DNA of 64,000 nucleotides, taken from Oncomelania hupensis. Taxonomy: Eukaryota > Mollusca > Gastropoda > Littorinimorpha > Pomatiopsidae. The stretch is taken from assembly GCA_036898135.1 (NCBI GenBank), contig CM072519.1:67678840-67742839 (forward strand). Reading direction: 5' to 3'. Shown here piece by piece: positions 20,828 to 30,709 of this stretch. The first letter of the stretch is position 1; each line of letters starts with the position of its first letter. Under the pieces are notes generated by a model, which was given only the letters and a program-made list of their open reading frames with translations, made no database searches and had not been told where the DNA came from. The position numbers were made by a program, and so were the translations under genes.

Positions 20828-23800
20828 ATGGCGGACCTCTGGCAGAAAGGGGTTGAACTAAATCTAAAAGGCAAACAGCTGACGGAGTACCTCAAATTCC
20901 AAGAGAGAATATGGCGTCAAGAAAGAGAGATGGAAGAGAGACGATTAGAAGCTGATCGTCAGTACCAGCTAGAGTTGGCGCGTATCCAACAACAGCAGCA
21001 TGCGCCACAAGTTATCAGGGACAACAAGGCTCCAAAATTGCCAGCCTTTGTCGACGGGAAGGACCAGATCGACAGTTATTTGGCGAGATTTGAAAGGTTT
21101 GCCAAAAGCTCTAACTGGCAACCTCAAGACTGGGCGATTCGACTAAGTGCACTTCTGACGGGGCAAGCACTCGACGTCTACACCAGATTGTCGGACGATG
21201 ACGCTAAAGACTACGACGTCTTGAAAGAGGCCCTATTGCAGTGCTACAACTTTACGGAGAAGGGCTACCGTAAACGCTTCCGTGAATGCCGGCCTAAGTC
21301 AGACGAAACGCCAAAGCAGTTTGTGGAGCGCCTGTCGTCATATCTACACAAGTGGGTGGAGTTATCAGGCGAAAGGAAGTCTTACGACAGTCTCCATGAC
21401 CTGATCGTGAAGGAACAATTTCTCAATGCCTGTCACAAGGACCTAGCGACCCACTTAGAAGAACAAAAGCTGCAGACGCTTAAAGATGTGACTGAGGCTG
21501 CTGAAAGATATCTCATCGCTCATGGGAAGACCCTGGGGCCACCCAGCGCGACGAAACATTTTCAGAAGACTGGAAACCATGGGAACCAAATCCAGGGGGG
21601 CCAGACGAGCCAGAGACAGACGGACTCCACGCCACCTCCCAGGGAAGGGCATTCAAGAGGCTGTTTTACCTGCAACGCTACAGACCACAGGGCGGCTAAC
21701 TGTCCTCAAAACAAAAGTAGCGGACAGCGGAGCAGTACGGACAATTCAGCGGCGGGCAACCGGCAGAGGCGGTTCTCCAATCAACGGCAAACCAGTAGAT
21801 CTGACCATCAAGTGTGCGGCGGGAGCGTCATTCTTCCGAGTGAGACCGAGCGCGCAGCTACTCCCGCGGACGTGCAAGAGTGCATAACCGATGGCCAACT
21901 TCTCCTTGCCAACGGAAAATCCATCCCCGTCGTCGCCAGCGCAGCTGTGACCGTCCAGAACATGCCTGTTTCCAAGGGACGCGTCGGAAATCATGAAGTG
22001 ACTGTTCTACGAGACTCTGGCTGCAGTGGAGTCATCGTCAGAGAAGACCTAATCGCTAAAGAACAGTTCACTGGCGAGTCAAAATGGACACTTATGGCCG
22101 ACAGCAAATGTGTGAAAGCGCCAGTTGCAAAAATTCAAGTCAGCACACCTTTCTACATAGGCGAAGTCGAAGCGGTTTGCCTGAAGAAGCCGCTGTATGA
22201 TTTGATGATCGGGAACATCGACGGCGCGAGACGACCCGACGACCCCGATCCAGAATGGAGTCCTGCCTCAACCCAACACGTCGAAGTTGTGGAGGAGGAT
22301 CCATTGCCGTTTCCCGATGGAGACCTTACAGAGCTGCTACGGGACAATGTGGTTACTCCGGCTCAGCCCTGCCGACCAGAGATCGTCGGTGCTGTTACTA
22401 CCAGGGCCCAGGCCAAGAGAGACAAGACGTCTACGCCACTGAAGGTCGCCGACAACTCTAAAGCTGCCATCGTGGACCGAGATAAGCTGATCCAGCTCCA
22501 GGAAGCTGATAGTACTTTAAACAAGTACAGGAACCGCCAAGATCACGTGACCAAACGCAGTGGCACGGTCTATTTTGAGGTGAAGGCTAAGATCCTGTAC
22601 CGAATCTTCCAGCACCCGAGGGTCAACGGAGGGAAACCACTACGTCAAGTCTTGGTACCGTTACCTCTAAGGCGCCAAGTGATGGAAGTAGCTCATGACT
22701 CTATCATGGGAGGTCACCTAGGCATCAGGAAGATGTCAGACAGAATCCAGGCGGTGTTCTACTGGCCAGGGCTTCATGCGGACGTCAGCCGTTTCTGCCG
22801 ATCGTGTGACATTTGCCAGAAGACCATACCTCGAGGAAGGGTCCCGAAAGTACCTATGCAGAGGATGCCTTTGATCGACCGACCTTTCAAGAGGGTGGCC
22901 TTAGACCTAATCGGCGAAATAAGACCTCCGAGTGAAGAAGGTCATCGGTGGGTACTGACTTTAGTGGACTATGCGACTCGGTACCCAGAAGCAGTGCCTT
23001 TGAAGAAGATTGACACTGAAACTGTAGCAGAGGCACTGGTGGACATGTTCAGTAGACTTGGAGTGCCTGAAGAGATTCTGACAGACCTCGGGACGCAGTT
23101 CGTCTCTGACTGCATGAAGGAGGTCAACAGACTGCTGAGCATCCGGCATTTAACTACGACACCCTACCATCCAATGTGCAACGGGCTTGTCGAAAAATTC
23201 AATGCTACGCTGAAGTCCACCCTGAAGAAACTGTGCAGCGAGCAGCCCAGACAATGGCATCGCTATATCAACGCCTTACTTTTCGCCTACAGAGAAGTAC
23301 CGCAGGAGTCCACCGGCTTCTCTCCGTTCGAGCTGCTGTACGGAAGAACCATCCGAGGGCCGATACACATCCTAAAAGAACTGTGGACGAAAGAAGTAGA
23401 CACCCCAGAGGTGAAGAACAGCTACCAGTACGTGTTTGAGCTACGGGAGAAGCTGGAGCAGACTCTCGAGATAGCCAGAGAAAACCTGAAGAAGTCCCAA
23501 GACAGTGGAAAGCACTACTACGATCGTAGGGCTGTGAACAGGAAGTTCAAACCTGGCAACAAAGTGCTGGTGCTGCTACCTACCGATTATAATAAGTTGC
23601 TGATGCAGTGGAAAGGCCCGTACGAAGTGGAGACCGTGGTGGGAATCAACGACTACAAGGTGAAGGTCGGCCAGCATTCCAAGATATACCACGCCAACCT
23701 CCTTAAGCTGTACGTGGAAAGGCTACCAGAGACTGTGCACGCAGCCACAGCAGCTGTGACCGACGACAGCTTTGACAGCGAGGAACTGTTGGAACTGGGA

Positions 23801-24190
23801 GACTTCCACAGCAAAGAAGGCATCGATGATGTTAAGCTAGGACCGAGCTTGACGAAAGGTCAAAAGATGGAGCTCAAGGACCTTATGGGCGAGTTTCCCC
23901 ACAACTTCAGCGATGTCCCAGGCTCTACGACTTTGGTCGAACATGAAGTCCACACCCAGACCTTGAGGGAGCTGTTCCACCGTCCCGCAGAAGCCAACCT
24001 GACCGTGGGACCCAGCGAATGCATTCTGGGAGCTGACAACGTCGACTGCGTCGGACATCCGACGGAAGAAAAAGACAACGGAGGATGCACTGACTCCAGG
24101 AAAGCCCACGTGATCGTCGTCTTTGACCCTGGGCCGATGACAACTGCAACGGACGAGGGCGTCGTTTCCTTGCGGTTGGAGGAATATTGA
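20828..24190 (+). pseudogene. Element A Gag-protease-integrase polyprotein with scrambled RT remnant
   Basis: 1120 codons from ATCAAGATGG. A short coiled coil is followed by a capsid region with the SCAN-like stretch FRECRPKSDETPKQFVERLS and VKEQFLNACHKDLATHLEEQ. Next come a CCHC knuckle (CFTCNATDHRAANC) and a protease with VLRDSGCSG. The integrase has HHCC, then D, D and E in VALDLIG, ILTDLGTQF and LVEKFNAT. After VEHEVH the sequence jumps to the post-YxDD part of RT (TLRELFHRPAEANL), then to a fragment resembling the earlier VFDPEPMPTAAD block, and stops. No RT catalytic motif or RNase H remains. The N-terminal coiled coil is about 50 residues shorter than in element B. The Gag and integrase could still be made. 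Confidence 0.85.
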
Positions 24191-24430
24191 CTGTGTGGAT
24201 GAACTAAGAATATTGGTAATGACAGACTTGAAAATGAAAAACGTTGACTGGGTAAATGATCTGTGAACATTGACAGTATCCAGAAAGGCTTGCAGATGAG
24301 AAACTTTGACTCTGTGTGAATGAACTGTGAACATTGACAGTATCCAGACAGTCTCAAATAAGTTTTAATTCTGAACTTTGTTTGTGCATTACGTTTCAAC
24401 GTTGTTGAAAGAAATTGGGTAAATTTCTTC

Positions 24431-24445
24431 TTGAGTGGGGGGTTA
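24431..24445 (+). promoter_or_regulatory. Polypurine tract of element A
   Basis: TTGAGTGGGGGGTTA lies directly before the 3' LTR. The same sequence stands before the 3' LTR of element B (39272-39286). Confidence 0.75.
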
Positions 24446-25079
24446 TGTTACGTTGAAACGCGAATGGTAGTACGTCGGAAACGCGCACGATAGATCTAAT
24501 CGTTTCGATTTGCAAAGTATTCAATAATAGAGTTTATTTACCTTTGATTTGAGTTTGCATTGTTGTTAGGAGAGGCTTTGTATAACGTTGATAATTTTCG
24601 TTAGTCGATATTGTCGTAGAATTTTCTGGATCTGCATGTTTACTCTCGATAGAAATTTCCCGATACATGTCGAAGCAAGAGGACATTCCGGAAGGAGAAA
24701 AAAAAATATGTATGACGTAAGACAGTAATGACGAAGTTAGAAGCGATTGGTTAAATTGCGTCAAACGAGATTGATCCAGGTTATTCGGGAGTATCAAGAG
24801 ACTATTTAAGTGCCGCGCTGTTTCAAAAATAAGAGTGTTGTTGTTGATAGTAAGTTGGAAAGTAAATTTGAGAGTGGAAAGGCGATTGAGCGATTGTATG
24901 CAGTTGTTGATGTGTGCTGAATAAAAGTGGAAAACTTCATACGTCGACTTTGTGACTTGTATGCTGTTTGGACGGGCTGCGTGAATAAACGAATCTGAGT
25001 TACACAACTATCAGGAATTCAAGCATCGGGGCTGAATCAGATACTGATAGAAAACTCCATCATCAAACCAAGTGTAACA
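24446..25079 (+). repeat. 3' LTR of element A
   Basis: 634 bp. It differs from the 5' LTR at, for example, TGCCGCGCTG versus TACCGCGCTG and GGGCTGCGTG versus GGGCAGCGTG. Confidence 0.92.
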
Positions 25080-25507
25080 GTGTACATAGTTGTAAATAGT
25101 CTATTTCTGTCTTTTTTGTAATTTATGTACATAGTTGTAAATAATCTGTACCTTTACTGTTCCGTCTTTTGGTGTATTGTAGCAAAAGTGATGTTTTATC
25201 GAGTGCATGTATTTATATGTAATGACAATGTAAAGCGTGGTGAGTCTGGTCATAGGCTGGAGTGCCCGCTATATAAAAATCCGTTATTATTATTATTATT
25301 ATTATTACACTTATCAAGATTCAAGCATCGGGGCTGAATCAACAATTGATAAATAACCACGTGTAACATATCCAAATTATACAATCACTCTCATATTTAT
25401 ACACAAAACAGCCTGTTGCGGCCAATCGCATTTTAAATTCATATAGGTTACAGTAAGAACACACAGTAGTCCGCTTTCAGCCACATCACACTCATCGTAA
25501 GCATTAT

Positions 25508-25529
25508 TCTCTCTCTCTCTCTCTTTCTT

Positions 25530-25578
<49 letters not shown>

Positions 25579-25579
25579 C
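25508..25579. repeat. (TC)n microsatellite
   Basis: TC repeats with TTTC interruptions. Poly-RE ORFs on the minus strand are artefacts. Confidence 0.95.
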
Positions 25580-25640
25580 TCCCACGCACAGCAACACACA
25601 CACTCACACTCACATACGGATCCAGCCGAGCGAGTCAAGC

Positions 25641-26512
25641 AGTGGCCACACTTGGCTTCTGTTTTACGGCTTATGTCAGTAGTGGCCACACTTGGCTTCT
25701 GTTTTACGGCTTATGTCAGTAGTGGCAACACTTGGCTTCTGTTTTACGGCTTATGTTAGTAGTGGCAACACTTGGCTTTTGTTTTACGGTTTATATCAGT
25801 AGTGGCAACACTTGGCTTCTGTTTTACGGCTTATAACAGTTGTGGCCACACTTGGCTTCTGTTTTACGGCTTATATCAGTAGTGGGAACACTTGGCTTCT
25901 GTTTTACGGCGTATATCAGTAGTGGCAACACTTGGCTTCTGTTTTACGGCTTATATCAGTTGTGGCCACACTTGGCTTCTGTTTTACGGCTTATATCAGT
26001 AGTGGCAACAATTGGCTTCTGTTTTACGGCTTATATCAGTAGTGGCAACACTTGGCTTCTGTTTTACAGCTTAAATCAGTAGTGGCCACATTTGACTTAC
26101 GTTTTAGGGCTTATATCAGTAGTGGCCACATTTGACTTACGTTTTACGACTTATATCAGTAGTGGCCGCATTTGACTTACGTTTTACGGCTTATATCAGT
26201 AGTGGCCATATATAGCTTACCTTTTATGGCTTATATCAGTAGTGGCCACATTTAGCTTACGTTTTACGGCTTATATCAGTAGTGGCCATATTTGACTTAC
26301 GTTTTACGGCTTATATCAGTAGTGGCCAAATTTGACTTAAGTTTTACGGCTTATATCAGTAGTGGCCAAATTTGGCTTACGTTTTATGGCTTATATCAGT
26401 AGTGGCCAAATTTGGCTTACGTTTTACGGCTTATATCAGTAGTGGCCACATTTAGCTTACGTTTTAATGCTTATATCAGTAGGGGCCACATTTGACTTAC
26501 GTTTTACGACTT
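25641..26512. repeat. 40-bp tandem satellite, about 22 copies in two sub-blocks
   Basis: The unit is AGTGGCCACACTTGGCTTCT followed by GTTTTACGGCTTATATCAGT. Copies up to about 26070 carry ACTTGGCTTCTG; later copies carry ATTTGACTTACG or TTTGGCTTACG. The change is abrupt, as if two homogenised arrays were joined. It sits in the receptor LRR intron. No flanking genes or leader support a CRISPR reading. Confidence 0.95.
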
Positions 26513-26908
26513 AGGCGTTGGGTCAAGGGTAGCCGCGCCATGTTTGTAACGGTCCGGTTCGAATTTATGAACGTGTGTAGCTGTATAATTTCACTACAAC
26601 AAGGCATTTTTTCATGACGATGTAATGTACTCTTTCACGATTCATAACTATAATATAAGATCGACAGCCAACAAGTGATCTCAACTGCCTTTGCTTGGCA
26701 AAGCGTATTTAGGAGGCGTGTAATCATGCATGTGTGAGGAGTTTAGGTTGATCTCTAAACTCGTGACGTCACACACTCGCTTCTGATTGGTCCTCGAAAG
26801 CCCGGCTTATGTATTTTTACAGAAGAACTCAAACATGCGCTATCCTTGTGAAAGTTTACGTTAGCCAGCACGCAAGGAAAAACATTCATAAGGAATTCAT
26901 GAGCGTAA
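26513..26908. other. Receptor intron, unassigned part
   Basis: Nothing recognised. Confidence 0.5.
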
Positions 26909-27000
26909 CACAAGTGTGGCCGGGTATCTAACGCAAGTGTGGCCGGGTATCTAACACAAGTTTGGCCGGGTATCTAACGCAAGTGTGGCCGGGTATTTAC
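26909..27000 (-). repeat. About 23-25-bp minisatellite ending in a splice donor
   Basis: Four units of AAGTGTGGCCGGGTATCTAAC type abut exon 27001-27157. On the gene strand each unit contains GTTAGATACCCGG; the exon-proximal copy reads GTAAATACCCGG and serves as the 5' splice site. Confidence 0.8.
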
Positions 27001-27157
27001 CTGCAGCCTTCCCCTGGTTTCAGCGCTGAACGTCTTCTCGGAAATTGTAGCTATGCGACAGTTGCTAAGGTCCACACGTTTCAGGTTCTTCAGGTGGTCG
27101 AACACGCCATTGGGTAGGGAACTGAAGTGGTTACGATGCAAGGTGATGTTGACCAGA
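27001..27157 (-). CDS. Toll-like receptor exon: leucine-rich repeats
   Basis: The acceptor is TATTTTAAAG before TCTGGTCAAC. The donor is AGGCTGCAG before GTAAATACCC. The first base completes a Ser codon begun in the previous exon. The protein LVNITLHRNHFSSLPNGVF then LKNLKRVDLSNCRIATISE fits two LRRs of the LxxLxLxxNxLxxLPxxxF type. It ends TRGRLQ, which joins in phase 0 to HLDLSGN of the cap exon. All frames and sites are intact. Confidence 0.92.
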
Positions 27158-27398
27158 CTTTAAAATAAAAGACACATAATTTAATTTAAGTTACATTTGT
27201 GATATTACATTTGTCCTATTATATTGGTCATATTACATTTGTCAGTAGTCAGAAGCGTTTGACGGTGCGCACAAAGAAACGCGTTGACGCCTAGCCTTGG
27301 GGCAGCTGGAGTAAGGTCCGGCTCTCTGCAAGCGTCGTCAGCAGCTCTTTGAACTGATAAGGGCTAAATAGGAACAAGGCACATGTCATCGCATTTAC
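27158..27398 (-). other. Short receptor intron (241 bp)
   Basis: GTAAAT donor and TTTTAAAG acceptor on the minus strand. TATTACATTTGTC is repeated near 27200-27245. Confidence 0.75.
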
Positions 27399-27529
27399 CT
27401 GGGAAAAGGTTTGAAGGTGTCCAAGGTTATTTCATCTAGGTTGGCGTTCCCCATGTAAATACGCTCCAGGTTATGTGCTGATGAGAACTGATGAAGGAAG
27501 CGAGAGTTGCTGAGGTAGTTGTGCTCCAA
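27399..27529 (-). CDS. Toll-like receptor exon: leucine-rich repeats
   Basis: The acceptor TTCTTCTTCTTTTGCAG has a strong polypyrimidine tract, before TTGGAGCAC. The donor is CCTTTTCCCAG before GTAAATGCG. It encodes LEHNYLSNSRFLHQF, NLERIYMGNANLDEI and LDTFKPFP, matching LRR spacing. In phase 0 it follows LPSLTTIQ of exon 62618-62746, giving a continuous LRR (LPSLTTIQ-LEHNYLS). That exact LRR register is the main argument that the 35-kb gap is one intron. Confidence 0.9.
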
Positions 27530-27742
27530 CTGCAAAAGAAGAAGAAGAGGAGGAGTAAAAAGACTAACAAACAACAAGGTTCGTCTTTGTTCTATTCATG
27601 GACCCTCACAGCAGGTCTACAACGAAGAATATAAAGCATGGAGATGAGGTGCTACAGAAGACTTCTAGGCATTTCATATGCTCAGCACATCACCAACGAC
27701 GAAGTCCGACAGACCATCACACAAGCCATTGGACAACATGAT

Positions 27743-29554
27743 TGTCACGGACCGGTTTTATACTATTTCGGTCCGATGACTTTTTGGTGTATTGTAGTCT
27801 ATTCCTGTGTGAAGACATAAATAATAGTTTTTTTTATTGAAAACTGAATGCTGATTGGCTGAGCTAGTCATGTGACGACTGGCCAATCACATTCAAACGT
27901 GAAGCAGTCTCTTCTGGTGTGTACCACGGTGTGGTTGTGTTTGTACTTCTGGCAGCTGCGTCTGCAGGTATATATTTATTGTTTATCATTGAAATATTGT
28001 ATTATGAACATAATAATAATTTAACCATGATTATATTCTACTTATTGTGGAATAAGAATTAATAATAGATAATTTTGATATTAGTATGAAGGATGGATAA
28101 AGGGGGGTGATGGAGATGGTGGATCGTTGTATATTTTTGAGTAACGAATTGAAATTGGATTAGTATTTGATTTGAGGTTGAAACCTCAACTTGCAATGTA
28201 TAGTATTATATTTATTTTTGTGAATGAAAGTAATTAGTGGCAAGAATGTAATAATAAGTTGTTATAATTAGAGTTACAATTTTTTTGCGTATGTGTGAAC
28301 TGTGTTCTACACATATGAGATTTGAATTATATGTTGCTGGTCTGGTCCTGTCACAGAGAGAGAGAAAAGGTATATGTGGAAATACAGAGGAGTTTATGTA
28401 TCAAGATATTTAGTGGGGAAAACTTGTGTGTTTTCAGAAGTCTCCGGCTGAGGGGCCTCGAGGCAACGAGAAAGAAAGAAAGACGAGGAGGAAGAAGAAG
28501 AAGACGAAGAAGAAAGAAGAAGAGGAAACTACAAGAGAAGAGAAACAGAAGAGGAAGAGGAAGAAGAAGAAGGAAGGAGAAGAAGAAGAAGACGAAGACG
28601 AGAAGAAGAAGAAGGAGGAGAAGAAGAAGTAGACGAGAAGAAGAAGAAGAAGAAGAAGAAGAAGAAGAAGAAGAAGAAGAAGAAGAAGAAGAAGAAGAAG
28701 AAGAAGAAGAAGAAGAAGAAGAAGAAGAAGAAAACGAGAAGGAGAGTAAGCAGAGAAAGAAGTAGCCGAGGAGGAAGAAGGGTGGAAGCATAAAGAAGGA
28801 GCCAGAGAAGAAGCCAAAGAAGAAGACGAAGAAGAAGACGAGCAACCGCTACCACATCGGCAGCAGTAGCAACCGCTACCACATCCGCAGCAACCGCCAC
28901 CACATCGGCAGCAGTAGCAGCCGCTACCACATCAGCAGCAGTAGCAACCATTGCTACCTCAGCAGCAGCAGCAACAGCGGCCACAACAGCAGCAGCGACA
29001 GCGACGATAGAGAGGGGAGAAAACCCAGGATAGATAGATAGAAAGGCCAAGGATAAGGAGAAGGAAGATAGTGTATAGATATAGACAGAGACAGAGGATT
29101 AAAAGGAAACAAAAGACAGACAGCGAATTCGGTCCTCCGTGAGACTCTTGGTAACTCTCTCTGTCGACGGTGACCAGATCGATATTGGTTTATTGTGACT
29201 GGTGACAGTTGGATTTTCTGACTGAGAATTATTTGTGGGTTTGTGAGATCAGTGTACAATCTCCCGGATTATTTCCTTGGAACTTTATGTGTGTGATTTG
29301 TGAATGGTATATTTAATTCACGGATTATTTCTACAAAGTACGTGAGTACAAAACTATATATATATATTTTCCTTATTATTGATTGGGTTGTATGTACTCG
29401 TATGAGCTGTGTTGATTATTGTTTATTTTCTGGTAATAGAAAGGGGGTGTGACGACAAAAGAATTCTTGAGAGTTAGGGAGTGTGAGACGGGAGAACACG
29501 CAGAATATTCACGCACGCATACACGCAATTCTTGATATAACCCCTTTCGTTACA
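27743..29554 (+). repeat. LTR 1 of element C
   Basis: 1812 bp, very long for a gypsy LTR. It contains a GAA/GAG-rich block (about 28460-28760) with an uninterrupted (GAA)n run, then a GCAACCGCTACCACATC-type imperfect repeat (28840-28990). It differs from LTRs 2 and 3 at several shared positions (for example ATTAGTGGC versus ATTAGCGGC, CTCCGTGAG versus CTCCATGAG). Confidence 0.9.
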
Positions 29555-29555
29555 G

Positions 29556-29573
29556 TGGTGACCCTGAAACCCG
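29556..29573 (+). promoter_or_regulatory. Primer-binding site of element C, copy 1
   Basis: TGGTGACCCTGAAACCCG begins 1 base after LTR 1; the same sequence follows LTR 2 at 41540. TGGTGACCC is a frequent gypsy primer-site start. The tRNA is not verified. Confidence 0.65.
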
Positions 29574-30709
29574 TAGTTAGTTAGTGGGAGTTAGATTATT
29601 TAATTATCTTAGTGGGAGTTTATATTGGGGGAGTTAATTGAATAAGTATAAGTTGAACAGTAGAAGAGTTTTGTATAAATTTTGGGGCACTTAACTTTGA
29701 TGTGATAGGAGTAAGTGTGTACTGTGTAACTGACTTGTTAAATTGTTGTTTTCATTTCTTTTTGGGTAGGATGTTAGTGTTTGTATAGATTATACCCCGT
29801 CTCCGATTCTTTCCTTACGGGTCTGATTCCTTGTATAGTTCTGGGATCAGAAAGGGCTTAGGTTCATTTTTCTTCCTGTTGTATATATATTGCTAATTCT
29901 AGTTCAGCTTTTCAGTATTGTTTTGTTTTCTTTCTATACTTATTAGGATCCTGTCTTGTATAGTTATAGTTGTCACATCCCTATTTTAGTTGTTGTAGGT
30001 GTTTAGGATTTATTTTGGCATTTTAACGGAACTTCCGGTGTTTTCTAGCCGAAGTGGGACTTAGTTGTTTTTTCTTTTGATTTCTATTGTACCGATATTA
30101 GTTTAGAGTTTTAGTTCTCTCTTTGTTGTGTTGTGATGCTGTTGTCGTCGTTTGTTTATTTAGTATAGTGTTTCATTATTATTATTATTTCTTTTGTTTT
30201 GTTTTGTTTTCACTTCAAAACAAATTATTTATAAAATTTCACCTGTATAATTTAGATTTAAATATTGGAAGTTGTTAGCTATTAATTGTTGCATTTAGTA
30301 TGGTTTTCTGATGCTTGCTTGTACTTAGACTGAATATAATCTAAACATTGTTTTCTTTTCTTTTATGGTATGTTAAACTGTTATGGTATGGTAAACTTGA
30401 ACTTGCTTTGATTTTGAGATAATTTTCTTTTGTCAAACTTTGCTTACTCGATTTTGAAATAATTTTTCTTTTGTCAAACTGGAACTTGCGTTGCTTTCTA
30501 AATGATCTTCATCTGATAAACTTCGCTTGCTTCGATTTTGAATTATTTTCTTTTGTCAAACTTGAATTTGCTTTTGATTTTTGTAATAATTCTGGCCTTG
30601 TGAAACTTGGGAAAATAATCTTTGACTTGTATAACTTAAAATTCTTCGTGAATTGTCACTCGCATTGTCTTACTTTTAGTAATTTATTTTCTTTTGAATT
30701 CAACTGATC
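29574..30709 (+). other. Long leader of element C, copy 1
   Basis: 1.1 kb of T-rich sequence between primer site and gag. No convincing ORF. TTCTTTTGTCAAACTT-type blocks repeat at 30425-30570. An identical leader precedes copy 2 (41558-42693). Confidence 0.6.

Larger units (their letters stand above)
19677..25079 (+). mobile_element. Ty3/gypsy element A (Gmr1-like pol order), RT-deleted
   Basis: 5' LTR 19677-20309, 3' LTR 24446-25079, 5-bp target-site duplication GTGTA (19672-19676 and 25080-25084). It is about 94-96% like element B by eye in shared regions. Gag, protease and integrase are in one frame, but the reverse transcriptase and RNase H region is deleted and rearranged. The two LTRs differ at about four positions plus one indel, so this insertion is older than that of element B. 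It is antisense to the receptor gene. Confidence 0.92.
18537..25304 (+). mobile_element. CR1/L2-like LINE, 5'-truncated, split by gypsy element A
   Basis: The copy holds the C-terminal part of RT (18540-19510), a 3' untranslated region interrupted by gypsy A at 19677, resumption at 25085, and an (ATT)n tail at 25283-25304. A block TGTACATAGTTGTAAATA is repeated in the resumed 3' region. Confidence 0.85.
18005..25368 (+). mobile_element. Solo LTR (A/B gypsy family) split by a LINE
   Basis: The LTR starts at 18005 (TGTTACGTTGGCGACGCGC) and is cut at 18536 (GAGTTACA). It resumes at 25305 (TTACACTTATCAAG) and ends at 25368 (CACGTGTAACA). TTACA is repeated on both sides of the insertion (18532-18536 and 25305-25309). 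The LTR itself is flanked by CATCC / TATCC, a near-perfect 5-bp duplication. Without the insertion it would be about 590 bp. Confidence 0.85.

Noticed and set aside
20496..20861. Arg-rich frame upstream of gag in element A
   Set aside because: Starts at TTG, overlaps gag, and similarity to element B is simply family identity.
25641..26512. CRISPR-like look of regular 40-bp repeats
   Set aside because: There are no spacers: units are contiguous, the genome is eukaryotic and there are no cas genes.
28322..29050. Lys/Glu/Arg-rich and Ser/Leu/Phe-rich ORFs (also 40316-41032, 45730-46287 and 59584-59862)
   Set aside because: They are translations of the GAA and GCA-rich blocks within LTRs of element C, repeated in each LTR.
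30471..30707. 78-codon ORF before gag of element C (also 42455-42691)
   Set aside because: No ATG-type start or motif; T-rich leader.
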